DNA of 64,000 nt from Blasia pusilla (GCA_050084515.1 CM114272.1:40362001-40426000), one strand, 5' to 3'. Counted from the stretch's first letter, positions 1-11,819 are shown. Notes: generated by a model from the sequence alone, not told the origin. Translations and numbers: made by a program.

Positions 1-1
1 A

Positions 2-640
2 GATTCAAGGGTGATGTCACGACTGAATTCTATCAAGATGAAGGCAAGTGACACACTAAGGACCTACACCCAGCGTGTCCAGTAGTTGATAGGGAATTTG
101 TCCATAGTACCACCAGCAAACCTTCAGTTGGAGTGGTTTATTTCTGGTCTACCAGAGTTGTTGGATTTTGAAGTGAGGAAGACAGATCCTCAAACATTAG
201 CAGCTGCTTTTGATGTGGCCAAGAGATATGAGAAGTCAGCCCTACTATCAGGCCGTTGGGCAGAGAAGAAGCTGAAGAAGAAGGTCAAGTTTGAGGACTC
301 TGATGATAGTGATGAGTACTTGGTAGAGGACAGAGAAGAGAAGTCTAGCCATCACAGAGGTAGAGAGACACATCCATCACAACTCACCAAGGTTGTGAAG
401 GATGAGATGCAGACCTTAAGGGCAGCCATAGAGGAGGTGAAGGTGCACATGGATGATATCAAGAAGAACTGCAAGGCAGTCCCTATGACCCGCACTAATA
501 TTTGGTGCACCCGCTGCAAGAAGGAGGGTCACTTCTCTCATGATTGTCAAGCTGATTGGAGGATGATCCAAGAGACAGAGCTGAACTCTCATGAGCTAGA
601 GCTCAAGGGACATAGAGTGTCTTTATGCTATTCAACAAGG
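2..640 (+). pseudogene. gag C-terminal part with first CCHC knuckle (family A)
   Basis: The frame starting at base 2 is open except for one TAG (CAG-like position) near base 83, so the capsid frame extends left of the first ATG at 86 and out of the window. It contains the TLRTYTQRVQ..LIGNLS and WFISGLPELL segments typical of the retrotransposon gag capsid domain, then a Lys/Glu/Asp-rich linker, then a CX2CX4HX4C zinc knuckle (CTRCKKEGHFSHDC) at about 509-550. Gag packages element RNA in cytoplasmic particles. The frame breaks by a frameshift at roughly 600-645 and continues in the next entry. Partial, decayed. Confidence 0.85.
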
Positions 641-2198
641 AGCTCTACGTGCTGATATCAGGGCTAGACCAGGGGGTTCAATACCAAGAATCCCTTGTGC
701 CTGTTGGGAGTGTGGGGAGTTTGGACATATCTCACCTGAGTGCCCACACCGGAGGATGCATGGGGAGTACATCTTGATGTGTAGAAATTGCAGGGAAGAG
801 GGGCACAAGGATTCCAGGTGCCCAAAGCCTGTGCAACTTAGAGTGTTGCCCCGCTATACCCCAATCCCACCTAGGGAGGAGATAGCCCTCAACTGGTCCA
901 ACAAGGCAGCAGCAGAGCAGCAACCAAGGGACGAGGGCACAACTTCAAATGTCAGATGGATCCAAGACTGTGAAGAGGAGAATGTGTGGAGAGTGTCTAC
1001 CAGGAGGCAAACCAATGAAGAGAAGGGCAAGGGTCCTGCAAAAGAGGAGGTCAGATCAGGTGGAGAAGAGGAGGAAGAAGCTCCAGCCTTTGAGTTGCCT
1101 GATGTTACTGAAGAAGTGCTAGCCCACTTGGAAGAGCTACATACCAAGGAGGGAGAGGCCAGTACCAAGAAGACCACAATGGTGGTAAGACCCTCTTTGT
1201 CCCCTGCAGCCAGAAGGGAGTTGCACTACAACATCATGTTGGACATTGGGAAGAGGTTAGCTGAAGTCACCATTGGGCAGTTGTTGAAGGATAATCCAAG
1301 GTACCGAAAGCAAGTGTTGGACGCAGTGAAGACCAAGAGGAGGAAGAGGCTCCCACCTACCATTTCAGAGGTGAGGTACACTGAAGTGCAGGATTGGGGA
1401 GCATCTGAGATCGACACTGAGATTGAAGGGTGTTTGATCACAAGGGTACCAGTTGATGGAGGTTCAGGTGTGAATGTCATGATGGAGCAAACTGCTGCTG
1501 ACCTAGGTTACACCGTATTCGAGCCGACCCCAAAGATATTGAGGATGGCTAACCAGGAGGAAGTGGTACTAGTGGGTAAGTTATCTCACGTAGTTACTAG
1601 GATGGGAGAGTTGGAGTATAAGCTAAACTATGTAGTAATCAGGCTACCCATTCCTGCTACATTCCAAGTTTTGTTGGGAAGGCCTTGGCTGTACAAGGCA
1701 GGAGTTTTGGAGGATTGGAAGAAGAAGGAGTTTAGGATTGGTTCAGTGAGGATCCCATGGGGGCTTCCAGCATACCAAGGTGAGACAACAGCAAGCTCCA
1801 TGGGGTACACGACTGAGAGTGAGGAAGTAGATGAAGAAGAGCAAGCTTCAGATTGCTGGATGGTGGTGAATGCCTTCAAGACAGCAACAGAAGGAGAGTT
1901 TGACTTCAACCAACCAGAGGAAGAGCATGTGCATGTCAAGGAAGATAAAGAGCAAGAGGACACCACCAAGACTTGGCCTCTTACATCAAATGAAGGAGAT
2001 CAAACAAGACTAGTTATGGGGAAGAAGAAGAAGAATGAGCATGCCCTGGGAGAACTTGATGTCCCACTCACCAGTGCATGGGTGCACCAGCAGCTAATGG
2101 AGGATCCAGGTATGAAGGGATATCATGAGACCTTTGGAAGAGAGCAAGAGGAGGACCTCTCTGGCCGCTGTAAAACCAGATTCAAGATGAGAAGATGA
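640..2198 (+). pseudogene. gag tail (two CCHC knuckles) and retropepsin (family A)
   Basis: The frame is open from about 640, before the ATG at 756. It encodes a second knuckle (CWECGEFGHISPEC, 702-743) and a third (CRNCREEGHKDSRC, about 783-824), giving three in tandem with the one upstream, which is more than the usual one or two. An acidic linker leads to an aspartic protease with the active-site motif DGGSG near 1455-1469 and the family-typical LLGRPWLYKAGV segment near 1672-1707. Retropepsin cleaves the Gag-Pol polyprotein. About 480 codons from the ATG are intact, unusually well preserved for this window. It ends at a TGA overlapping the next ATG, probably through a frameshift near 2170. 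Confidence 0.85.
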
Positions 2199-2800
2199 GT
2201 CTTACGCCAGATATGGAGTTCTATGTAGGGAGGACTATCCAGGAGGTGGAGGAAGAAGCCTACAAGGAGTTGTTGCTAGAGTTCAAGGATGTGTTTTCTT
2301 GGTCACATCACGACCTGACTGGAATCTCACGTAAGTATGGAGAACATCGGATAGACTTGAAGGAGGATGTAGTACCAGTTAGGCAAAGGCAATATAAGCT
2401 CAATCCAAAGTACTCCTTGAAGGTGAAGGAGGAGTTGGATAAGCTATTGAAAGCAGGATTTATCTATCCTGTAAAACATAGTGAGTGGGTATCCCCCATT
2501 GTGATTGTGCCAAAGAAGGTGGGAGCTGATGGAATAGCCAAGATCAGAGTTTGTCAAGACTATAGAAAGTTGAATGAGGCTACCAAGAAGGACTTCTACC
2601 CTTTGCCCTTCACTGATATCATCATCTTTGGACCATGTAGCCGGGTCATGCGGTGTACACTTTCTTGGATGGTATGTCGGGGTACTACCAGACCTTCATA
2701 AGAGTTGGAGACCATATCTACACTACATTCACCACTGATTGGGGGACTTCTGTATTTCGTAGGATGCCCTTTGGATTGTGTAATGCTCCAGGTTCAATTT
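2174..2800 (+). pseudogene. reverse transcriptase N-terminal half (family A)
   Basis: From about 2174 the frame gives the conserved lead-in to Ty3/gypsy RT (EFKDVFSW, HRIDLKEDVVPVRQRQY, GFIYPVKHSEWVSPIVIVPKK), the RVCQDYRKLNEATKKDFYPLPF segment around 2546-2610, then, after a frameshift near 2650, YTFLDGMSGYYQ with the first catalytic Asp, and MPFGLCNAPG near 2764-2790. The second catalytic box (YxDD) is lost because the copy is truncated at about 2800. RT would copy the element RNA into DNA. Non-functional remnant. Confidence 0.9.
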
Positions 2801-3634
2801 TTGTTTCAATTGAGGCTTTTTGGCCTTTGTTGATGTCTAGAACAGCTTTTCCAATACATCCCAAGCCGCCTTCGGAGTATCAACATCTTGAATGTGACCT
2901 ATCATTAGCGAACTAATCGTTATTGAAATGTAGTGGATTACTTGCCTTGCGTATTTATTCCAGGCGTGAACATTCAAATCTCTTGAGTCACCTTCTAGCT
3001 TGGCCTCATCACTTGTGACAAGCTCCCATAGTTATTTACCCATCAGAAATTGTTTAATGCGAAACTTCCAAATATTTTAATTATGCTTATCTAGCTTCTC
3101 GCATGTGATTGTTGTTGAGGAATATTCTATGACCAACGATTTCACTCACAAAAAATAGAATTTCAGGCTCTCCACTACTCCAATTGAAGCATAGACCACT
3201 CCTACATAGAAATCAACGTGAAATTTTCCAAAATTGATCAATTGTATGAAAGAAGTAGTCAAACTTGGCCTATAAAGAACAAAGTGCACAACTTTTCTTC
3301 ACTAATTGCACTTTCATACACTTAAATTGCTACTGCAAGAGCTTAGAATGTTAGAATCAAGCAAATTTTTATGCGTTGGAAAGCTCTCAACGAGCTCTAA
3401 AAGACCGCTCGAACTAGCCTTTGGAATTATTCTAACGGTTGCGGTCCTAGATGCTAAATCAACCGGAAAAGCCCTTAAAAATGCCTCCAAAGTTTTATCA
3501 CCGTCAAAGCTCCACATGAAATCTGCACCCACTAAGCTCTGAATAAAATTTCCTTCTCCCATACTAAAATTTCTCCTTCTCTTGCCTCACTTCTCTCCTC
3601 AAACACCAAGAATTTCAAGTGATGTTCTCCTATC

Positions 3635-3646
3635 GCTCTTATACCA
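3635..3646 (-). other. primer binding site, copia C1
   Basis: On the minus strand the twelve bases next to the LTR read TGGTATAAGAGC, one base from TGGTATCAGAGC, the complement of the 3' end of plant initiator-methionine tRNA used by many copia elements. It fixes the LTR end at 3647. Confidence 0.85.
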
Positions 3647-3958
3647 TGTAGAAAAATGCTAAAGAAGCATAACTGGTGGAAAACGACTCTCACACTCACA
3701 CACCATCATGGAGAACGAAATTTGCAATTAGAGAATGAGTGGAGGCTGGTCCCATTCTCAAGTATATAGGGTTTGTACAAGCAAACCTAACCTTAATGTT
3801 AACCATAGTCTCGAGTTAGATTAACTATGATTAACTAACCCTAGTTTAGATAATAACGCTTAATTAATTAACCAAGGTTAAGCTTCCCTACTTCGTGTGA
3901 GTACCAAATCTAGCAGTTCGGATGTTTGATGAGCTTGACTGTTACTCAATCTTCAATA
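3647..3958 (-). repeat. 312-bp copia C LTR (C1)
   Basis: The LTR runs (minus strand) from TATTGAAGATTGAG to ..TTTTCTACA. Its length equals those at 18102-18413 and 29230-29541. The 5' terminus is TA rather than TG in every copy where it can be seen. Confidence 0.88.
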
Positions 3959-4239
3959 CCTCTAACCCATCACGCACTTGTGCAAACGTCTCGCTCCACA
4001 CCGTCTGTAGATGCTCATCGGCCAAGCATCAAAGCTCCTCACTCGAGCCCCATATCGACACCTCTCCTCCATGGAATAATGCGACTACTAGAACACTCCT
4101 CTCTATAGAAGTGTCGAGTGCGGGTCTGTCTCCTACATGGACATGCCCCTCAATCAAATCACTAGGCCAAGTGATGGCGTTGCTGAATGCTACTTATGTC
4201 GCCATCTCTCTTGGTCGTTGCTTAATCAATCCACCCGTG

Positions 4240-4640
4240 AATTGAACGGGTAACAAAGCTAAGTTACCCATCATCTAAGTGCCATTTTGTTATGTAGGAT
4301 GCTGAATAGTCGTAGTAATCCACATAAAACCCCATCGGATATAACAGTATTCCTCCAACCAAGACGTCATAGGACTCAACATCTATCACTTTCGTCTTGG
4401 CTAGCACCACGTACTCATCTGATGGAAGTCCCGGGAAAATCCTTACCAAAATCTCCGGTCGAATGATAAACATAATTATACTCACTCTACCCAAGGATGT
4501 ATGTATATTTAATACGCAACGTTCCACGTACACCCTTGCCAAGCCCAATCCTGTAAATGCCACTTTCCCCAACATCAGGGCTTACGCTTCTGAATATAAC
4601 AAGACGTCGTGTGGAAAAAAAATCCTAGCTCCTAGACTCA
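4240..4640 (-). pseudogene. family B protease remnant (B1)
   Basis: The minus-strand frame contains ALMLGKVAFTGLGLARV and the downstream VLVGGILLYPMGFYVDYY segment that matches the B2 protease. At the active site the DSG-type triad seen as LLDSRAQP in B2 is LLYSEA followed by a stop here, so the catalytic Asp is lost. A retropepsin-like role is inferred from position between gag and pol and from the hydrophobic-hydrophobic-DS motif in the sister copy. Decayed. Confidence 0.7.
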
Positions 4641-5389
4641 ACAAATGGAAGACCTCTCCTTGGTTATCCACCAAAACAACATCTGGTGAAACGCTCTATT
4701 GCGGGTCTAGCGGGCATCTCCACCATCCTAGCAACCGCAACCTGCCATGAATATGAGGTGGACGGCCCGAGCTCAGGCTCCAAGGGCAGGTCCACCACCT
4801 CCTCTGTAGTGACCTCTGATCATGAGGCATGAACAACATTTCCACGCTCACATAGTGTAGCGGCCAACTGGAAAACCTTGGCGAGTTGGCGTATGACCAT
4901 AACTCTGAAAATGGTCACACTAGTAAACTCCTTGTGTTGATCCATCTCCTCTTCCATGATGAGGCATGCATCCACTACCGTGATGGGTACAATCATATCG
5001 ATGATGGGCTCCACCACATGCCCAACAAACAATCCCTGGTGGCTGTTGTTGTTCTGCATATGATGGCGCAAGTCGTTGTGGCACAGACTCCTAGTATCCT
5101 CCGTGAGCTCGTGGTGCCAAAGTCCTCTCTCGAAATCCACATTGTTGCATTGGTGGTGTAGGCAATCATGACTGCTCTTGCACATAACCCATGGTTGCTA
5201 CACTCTCCTTAGCCATGTTGCACTCAACGGTCTCAGAACATCTCTCAAGGTAGGTGAGGTGCACATAAGAAGTACCCCATCCCTCATCCGTTTCCGTAGG
5301 TCTCCGTCCAACATCGCATACCATGCTTGGATAGCCTGGGACTCTGTCATCCCCTAAGTGATGCTAATCAACCAACGCAAGGACGCAAA

Positions 5390-6130
5390 GGCTTCACATA
5401 AACTCTCATATGCGTGCTTATGGAAGTCATGGATACTCCGCAACTTCTCACTCCGTACCCTGTGGTAGTTCGTCCACAACTCCGCAAAGAAGTCAACCAC
5501 AGGGTTGAATATAGGACAAACCTGACTAGATAATGCAATTGCCCCTAGTTCAACTCATCCCTCCTAATCTATCACTGGTGGAAGAGGAAGCATCCTCTCC
5601 TAGATCCTCCTCCTTATTTGGAAATGGCTCAGTCCATGACACATAGTATGGTTCATAGTAAAGTCTCCAGGCCTCAATCTTATGGGCATATCTCTAGGAG
5701 AACTCATGATAATCGTCTATGAGCGCTCCCTCTGAATATTGGAATATGTCATTTCATTTTGTAAACGGGTTAAACTCTCTAGAGTTCATGGCCAGCTGTG
5801 AATCACACAAACTCCTAAACTTTGCAATGAAGTCGTGCAACTCTATCGTGCCTACAACTCCCGAAAACCTACATGGTCCTCTACCCGGGTCGTCCATCAG
5901 CTCATATTCCCAGGCGGGAGGACCACTCACTGAGTGTGGTGATGTGCTCACAAACTCCTCTATGTCCTCCCCTTTGTCTGAAGATGACATAGAAGGAGGT
6001 CGAGATAGTCCCTCATGTGGAGACCCTCAAAATCTTGCGCCACTCCGCGTGAAACGTCTAGAGCTACTCTTAGGTCCACCACCTTGCCTCTCAAAGTCCT
6101 GAAAGGACGCCGTGATGATCCTTTTACCCC
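5390..6130 (-). pseudogene. family B gag remnant (B1)
   Basis: The minus strand encodes the segments VGTIELHDFIAKFRSLCDS and NSREFNPFTK, colinear with the intact gag frame of B2 (9992-10957), followed by the equivalents of the Arg/Glu-rich capsid core. Several stops and frameshifts interrupt it. Identification rests on the similarity to B2. Confidence 0.75.
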
Positions 6131-7548
6131 TCTCACGTGATCACTCTCAATCTCATGAGTAATCTCTCAATCACTCAACCCAAACATGCCGCACTCAATC
6201 TACACTCCCTCTCACTAAGATGTTATTATGTGGCAACAAGCGGTATGAACCTCAACTCTGAACATCCCACATAGGTCTATGTCACCTAACCCATACATCA
6301 ATGATTCTCTTAGCATCTGCATAAAACCCAATATCCCATATAATTTCCCAATACCCGGAATTCCCTCACACATGTAGGGCACAAGACCAGAATGGGTAAC
6401 CTGAATAAATGTCGATGTTGCCCATCAGAAAATGGAAATCTTGACCGTAACTCGGACATGAAGCCAAACTCCTCCAATCAGCAAGTGGTACTCCTCTGCT
6501 ACTGACAAAGCTCAAACCTCATTGATGTGCGATGCAGGTTCAATGGTACGGTGCGGCATAGTATGGCTACAAATGGCACGACACTCGAAGATAGGGTGCG
6601 GCACTTAGCGACATACCCTCCTCAATCAGCAACATATGCTCTCCTTCCTAGTGATGGGATGAGTCCACGATCGAGACAATGCAATGCAGCCACGAGGGGC
6701 ATGACGCAAAAATTGGCGGCACGTTGGGTCTGCGGGCATCACGGCACGGTACTCAATTGTTGTCAAATAGCTACAACCTCGAGACATAGTAAAACGAAAA
6801 GAAAACTGGGACCCCATGAATCAAAAGGTCACCTTATCGGAGTCGTGGGAGTGCACAAGTGGCGGCGATGCATACAGAGTGAACCAAGTCTAGCGGTAGT
6901 AGCCCGACGTGGCTCAGAACAATTTCGGCGATGAAAATGGCAGCGACGTGATAGTGATAGTGACGGTGCGGCAGCTAGTATAGGGTTTGAGAATATTTTA
7001 CCCAAAAAATCATCTAGTTGTGGCAGTTTGCAAAATCGGCCACATTGCGCATTATTTCTTCCATAGCGTGCACAACTTCCCGATCTATAATAAAATTAAA
7101 TAGTTTTTCCGTTAGACTTTCCAACATAAACTTAAGGGGACTTTCATGCATCCCTTTAATATGGTCTTCTAAAAAAATTTCGGAAACACTTCCATGCTGA
7201 TTTCTCTCAAAGAAAATCTCAATTATTTAAAACAAAAACCAGAGAGCTAAAAGCACCCAACATGGAGCAATTTGCTCCCATACTCAATTTCTAATGAAAA
7301 TTGGGCAACGCTTCAACGCGTCATTTTCTAGTACAAAAAATCAACAATGGAAATCAAAAGACTGCATGGCTCTTACCCCCGTGAGTATTCCCATGAGCCA
7401 TGAAGTAGGGAGCACGATCCCCACCGAGTCCCCAACCTACAACACACAACAAGCACCAGCGAGCTTCTCCATTGTAGCTCTCAAATGGTCATTCTCTCTT
7501 TGTAAATCAAGTAGATCTCTCCATCAACAAGGTCTTACAAATGTGCAC

Positions 7549-7550
<2 letters not shown>

Positions 7551-7608
<58 letters not shown>
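7551..7608. repeat. (CT)29 microsatellite in the B1 LTR
   Basis: A pure CT run of 58 nt lies within the LTR of B1. The same LTR position in B2 and B6 has a GA/CT-rich but unexpanded stretch, so the expansion is local. Confidence 0.98.
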
Positions 7609-7609
<1 letters not shown>

Positions 7610-7668
7610 AACCAAACACATTCTCCTAATGAGAGGCCTTGGTTACACTCACAAGGCAAGTATGACCA

Positions 7669-8970
7669 TGTCATGTTTTTTTGGATAGATCGGAGAAATC
7701 TTGTATAGCACCTTTGGAGATACTAGAGGATAGCCTCAAGAGGTCGAGGATCACCTACGAGAGCATGTTTCCCTTTCGTTTCGGCTTACTCGGAGCCATA
7801 TAGAGAACCTTACTATTTTGGGTAAGTTTCCATATTTGATAAAATTGAATTTACACTTTGGGAAGAGGCCCTTGACCCACTAAAGCAGGTCAAGAGCCAA
7901 GGCGATGACCTACGAGCATAGGTTTCCGATGAGAGAGCTTGGGAGAGGGAAGGGGGTATACCTCCAAGAGAGAGAGCTTGAGAGCTCATTCTCTCTTTGT
8001 TGAACCTCTTGGCATGAGGCGGCAGAGCTATGGTCTTCCTTGCCTTATGAGTGTAACCCAAGCCTCTCATTCGGAGAGTGGGTTTGGTTTGAGATTGAGA
8101 GAGACATGTGAGAATGCACACATTTGAGAGCTATGGTGTTGAGAGAGATTGGATCTACTTGATTTACAAGGAGAGAATGAATGAATGAAAGAGCTTCATG
8201 GGGAAGCTCGCAGGTCACTCACTTGTTTTGTAGGTTGGGGATTGTATTCCCCATTCATCGGTTCATGGGAGTGCTCATCGGATCAAGAGCCTCTTACTTT
8301 TGATATTTCCTTTGCCGATTTTTCGTGTGGAAGAGTTGCGCGCGGAAGCGCTACCTAATTTTTTATAAGGATTAAGTATGGGGGCGGGTTTCCCCATGCC
8401 GGTGCTCTTGGGAGCATCATGTAGCTTGCTGATTATTATTTTCATAGGTTTTACATTTTTGTTGGGAGAAATCAGCGCGGAAGTGCTGCCAAATTTTGCG
8501 TAGGAGAAAGAGGCGTTGGGCTGCACGACAATCCCTGTCAGTTTTTGGTGGAAAATCAAAGGGAGAAACCAATTTGACGAGATTGTAGATCAAGAAGTGA
8601 TGTACACTGCTGAAGAAGCAATGGACTATTTGGAGATTGAAGCACAGAGTTATGATCATTTTTGTTGGGCTGCCATAGCCACCATTCCAAGGTATGAGTG
8701 AAATTTTGAGATTTTTGGGTAGAATTTTTTTCTTGAGAGGTAGAAAAAAAATCAATTTACTTGGTGGATAGCACAAGTGAATTCAACTTTTAGGAGATAG
8801 GATGAGTAGATCCTATTTTTGGGGGTTGTTGACCCTCAATCTTAGGAGGGATTTGTGGTAAGGCATTCAATTTGCAGACCTATCAAGAGGGAGGCTGTCA
8901 AGTAAGGAAAGATAGTGGAGATCCAATTTTCCCAAGGGTTAATTATAGTTTAAAAATAATAATAATAATT
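7669..8970 (+). repeat. 5' LTR of B2 (start truncated)
   Basis: The segment matches the B3 LTR (15291-16563) and B6 LTR (50745-51455) in reverse orientation, including landmarks such as CTTACTATTTTGGGTAAG, the GAGAGAGCTTGGGAGAGGGA run and TGTAGGTTGGGGATTG. The full LTR probably starts at TGGAGATATTTTGG, seen at 12988, 37158 and in B3/B6, so about 110 bp are missing at the B1/B2 joint. The end at 8970 is placed by a candidate PBS. Estimated full length is about 1.4 kb. The 3' terminus is not the usual CA. Confidence 0.7.
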
Positions 8971-8987
8971 TGGCGGGGGACAACGTC
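8971..8987 (+). other. candidate primer binding site of family B
   Basis: TGGCGGGGGACAACGTC follows an AT-rich LTR end, begins with TGG as a tRNA-primed site must, and is repeated in B6 (50728-50744, minus) and partly in B3 (15281-15290, minus). I cannot name the matching tRNA from memory. Confidence 0.45.
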
Positions 8988-9991
8988 TGTCCTACCACGT
9001 CCTAGCCGACTGTCTTGGAGATGCGCAAACCGGCTGTGCATTTGCTACTGCCGTTGTATGCTGTGTGGTCCGTCGACGCTTCAGGGTCGCAACCTGGTTT
9101 TCAGACCTTCTAGTGCCAACAATATACTGAGCCACAGTGCAGCAGTGCGTTGCTCCGTCCGACCCTGCGTTATTGTTGCCCATAGAGCCAGACGCCTGAA
9201 TCTGTGTCCCATACCGTTGCGGCTTCTTGTGTTCGTTGCCAGTTGTTTGCATTTTGGATTCATGGGGTCGTAGTTTTCCATCTGCTTTGATATGCCTTGA
9301 TTTGTAGCCGCTCAAGGACGATTGAGTATCATGTCGTGACGCCCGTAGCCGTAACGCACCGGTGATTGCCGCGCCGTGCCGCTTGTGACCGCACCGCACC
9401 GTCTCGATCGCCGAGTCACATCATCACTAGAGAGCAAAGCGTATATTGTTGTTAAGGAGGATATGCCACTGAGTGCCGCATCCTATTATCGAGTGCCGTG
9501 CTGTTTATAGTCGTTCCGTGCCGCGAGTATCACACCGTACCGTTGGACCTGCACCGCACATCGAGGAGATTTGAGCATCGTGAGTACCATAGGAGTATGA
9601 CTTGCTGGTTGGAGGAGTTGTCTTCATGACCAAGTTGGGGTCGAGGTTTTTCATTTGCTGAGGTGCGACACTGACACTTGTTGTCATGTTACCTATTATG
9701 GTCTTTTGCCTTGCACGTGTTAGGGATTTTTGGATATTGGGCAATTATTTGGGATATTGGATTTCATGTTGATGCTGAGAGCATCCTTGATGTATGGGTT
9801 AGGGGATATAGACCAATGTGGTATGTCTTGAGTTGAGGGTGTGTCATGTCGATGAGATGAGAGGATAGTAGACAATTTTCTGCACCACGCCGCTTATTAT
9901 TGCACAACACACATCTCGGTGAGAGAGTGTAGATTGAGTGCCACATGTTGGATTGAGTGATAACTCACGAGATTGAGAGTGACCATGTGAG
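8988..9991 (+). other. GC-rich leader of B2
   Basis: About 1 kb between LTR and gag is rich in CG dinucleotides (GCCGC/GTGCCG-type words) compared with the surrounding DNA. It is conserved in B1 (about 6130-6990) and B6 (49844-50727). No long conserved open frame is shared among the copies, so it is best read as a 5' untranslated leader. Confidence 0.65.
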
Positions 9992-10957
9992 ATGGGCACA
10001 AGAGTTGTCATGGCGTCCTTTTGGGACTTTGAGAGGCGAGGTGGTGGACCTAAGAGTAGCTCTAGAGGGTTTACCCGAAGTGGTACGAGGTTTCGAGAGT
10101 CTCCATGTGAGAGACTACCTCGATCTCCTATTGTGTCATCTTCAAACAAGGGGGGGAGTGTAGAAGAGTGTGCTTGTGATCCACCGCACACATTGAGTGG
10201 TCCTACCAGTTGGGGGTACAAGATGGACAATCGGGGTAGAGGATCGCCTAGGTTTTTGGGTGTTATAGGCACTATAGAGTTACACAACTTCATTGCGGAG
10301 TTTAGGAGTTGGTGTGACTCACATCAGGCTAGGAACTCTAGAGAGTTCAACCCATTTACAACATGGAACGGCATATTTGAGTATTTAGATGGGGCACCTA
10401 TGGACGATTACCATGAGTTCTCGCAGAGATATGCCCATGAAATTGAGGCGTGGAGACTCTTCTATTATCCACACTATGTGTCATGGATTGAGCCATTTCT
10501 AGATGAGGAGGAGGAGTTAAGAGAGGATTCCTCCACCAGTGATGTTGTAGGAGGGGTGACTCGCACAGGAGCAATTGCATCGTCCAGTCGAGTTCGTCCC
10601 AAGTTCAACCTTGTGGTTGAGTTATTCGCTGAGTTGAGGGTGAGCTACCAGGAGGTACGGACGGAGAAGTTGCGGAGCATCCACGACTTCCTGAGTCGCT
10701 CGGGTGAGAGTTTGCGTGAGGCCTACACCCACCTGGGCCGGTTGATTAACGTCACTCACGGGATGACAAAGGCTCTGGCTATCCAATCACGGTACGCGAT
10801 GCTAGACCGGACCCTACGGACAGGTGTGCGAGAAGGGTTGCTTCTTATGAACACCTATCCTACCTTGAGAGATGTTTTTAGGACCGCCGAGAACATTGAG
10901 CGCAACATGGCGGAGGAGACCGTAGCCACCATGGGTTCTGGGCGAGAGCAGTCATGA
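9992..10957 (+). CDS. gag polyprotein, family B (open frame)
   Basis: An uninterrupted 321-codon frame encodes the capsid region of the family B Gag. An N-terminal Ser/Arg/Gly-rich part leads to a conserved core (GTIELHNFIAEFRSWCDS, NSREFNPFT, SQRYAHEIEAWRLFYYP), a central acidic linker, and a C-terminal helix-rich segment including FLSRSGESLREAYTHLGRLI and AENIERNMAEE that resembles the end of the retrotransposon gag domain. Gag would assemble into particles and carry the RNA. The start is the first ATG after a stop-rich leader; homology to B1 begins upstream of the conserved core, so the exact start is uncertain. It is the only intact gag in the window, although the rest of B2 is broken. 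Confidence 0.75.
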   Translation: MGTRVVMASFWDFERRGGGPKSSSRGFTRSGTRFRESPCERLPRSPIVSSSNKGGSVEECACDPPHTLSGPTSWGYKMDNRGRGSPRFLGVIGTIELHNFIAEFRSWCDSHQARNSREFNPFTTWNGIFEYLDGAPMDDYHEFSQRYAHEIEAWRLFYYPHYVSWIEPFLDEEEELREDSSTSDVVGGVTRTGAIASSSRVRPKFNLVVELFAELRVSYQEVRTEKLRSIHDFLSRSGESLREAYTHLGRLINVTHGMTKALAIQSRYAMLDRTLRTGVREGLLLMNTYPTLRDVFRTAENIERNMAEETVATMGSGREQS

Positions 10958-11750
10958 TTGCCTATACCACTAGTGCAGCGGCCTGGATTCCGAGATAGGT
11001 TAGCTTTTCAAGTACCCATAGGTCTTTTACTGCCTCTCAACCTGCCGAGTATACGAGGCGCTCAGAGAATAAAATACGTTTTTTCTCTCGGTTATGATTC
11101 GAACATTTGTTTACTACGCGCTTAACTTTCTACACAAAAAATCTAATAGCTGAATTAGGAATACCAAGAGGCCGTGCTACAAAGACTTGCGCCTTCATAT
11201 GCGGCTCAGTAACAGCCGCCTACAATTACTTGTTGGTCATGTGAATGGAGCCCATCATGAGCCCGATTGCACTCGTCAGGGTCATAGTTGCATGCCTCAG
11301 CATGGAGGAGGAGATGGTGTTGCACCAAGAGGTTATTAGTGTGACTTTTGTCTAAGGTATGATCACACACATGCAAGGTGTTTTAGCTTGCACCCTGAGT
11401 AACGTTTGGAGTGAGGGCAAAAGAGGGCACCAGAGCAAGTTTCTGGTCTAGGTGGGCGTAGAGGTCGTACACCTGGTGGTCACGTTGGGGGATGGGAGTT
11501 GGATTTGCCTGAGGGGGTGGTGGAGTTGCCCGTGGAGGAGGTAGAGTTCCACCACCTAGACACGTTGAGGGAGACACCGGAGACTGAGACTAGGATGGCT
11601 GCTCAAATACAACAGCTACAGCATCAGATTGCCGCTATGGCATTGAGGTTACCCAATGCCAGATCCGTGGCATCGACGTCTTATGGATCTGCCATAAATA
11701 TGGAGGATCCTGGTTGGATGTGAGGGGTTGTCCAAATAGAGGCCGCTGCA
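10958..11750 (+). pseudogene. family B gag tail with CCHC knuckle (B2)
   Basis: After the gag stop the sequence continues with a CCHC knuckle, CDFCLRYDHTHARC (CX2CX4HX4C), at 11340-11381, and a downstream Gln-rich helix QIQQLQHQIAAMALRL near 11605-11650 that looks like a short coiled coil. Several stops separate these from gag. The region binds nucleic acid in Gag of this superfamily. B1 carries a more decayed equivalent at 4740-5390. Confidence 0.7.
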
Positions 11751-11819
11751 GTTGTTACGCGTGAAGCAGGCGCAGAGTTGGATCCACAAGGGGGGGGAGC
11801 TAGGAAACAGACTAGGCTT

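Larger units (their letters stand above)
1..2800 (+). mobile_element. Ty3/gypsy family A, truncated copy
   Basis: One decayed Ty3/gypsy retrotransposon runs off the left edge of the window. Reading along the plus strand it gives gag, three CCHC zinc knuckles, an aspartic protease and the first half of reverse transcriptase, in the order normal for Ty3/gypsy. The similarity stops just after the RT box MPFGLCNAP, where a copia fragment in the opposite orientation begins. RNase H and integrase are missing here; a related integrase end is found at 22190. At least three frameshifts and several stops make it non-autonomous. Family assignment is firm from domain order; lineage within gypsy is not determined. 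Confidence 0.9.
2801..3958 (-). mobile_element. Ty1/copia family C, copy C1 (LTR, PBS, gag start)
   Basis: This minus-strand fragment holds, in element order, a 312-bp LTR, a primer binding site, leader and the N-terminal gag region. The gag-proximal part (2835-3140) aligns by eye with 33100-33420 in copy C4, and the LTR with those at 18102, 29230 and 33867. The left boundary is approximate because it abuts the truncated RT of family A. No long open frame survives; open frames on the plus strand here are incidental. Confidence 0.85.
3959..7668 (-). mobile_element. Ty3/gypsy family B, copy B1
   Basis: On the minus strand this copy reads partial LTR (about 6990-7668), GC-rich leader (about 6130-6990), gag (about 5390-6130), gag tail (4740-5390), protease (4240-4640) and a short stretch (3959-4240) that lies just upstream of the methyltransferase domain in the family order. 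It is cut by copia LTR C1 at 3958 and joined head-to-head with B2 at 7668/7669. The similarity to B2 runs along almost the whole copy. The methyltransferase, RT, integrase and PHD parts are absent. Confidence 0.85.

Noticed and set aside
6527-6934. A 135-codon plus-strand gene
   Set aside because: It lies antisense in the CpG-rich leader of B1, is not conserved in B2 or B6 and has no motif.
9505-10293. Minus-strand frames opposite the family B leader and gag
   Set aside because: They are shadows of the plus-strand gag and leader.
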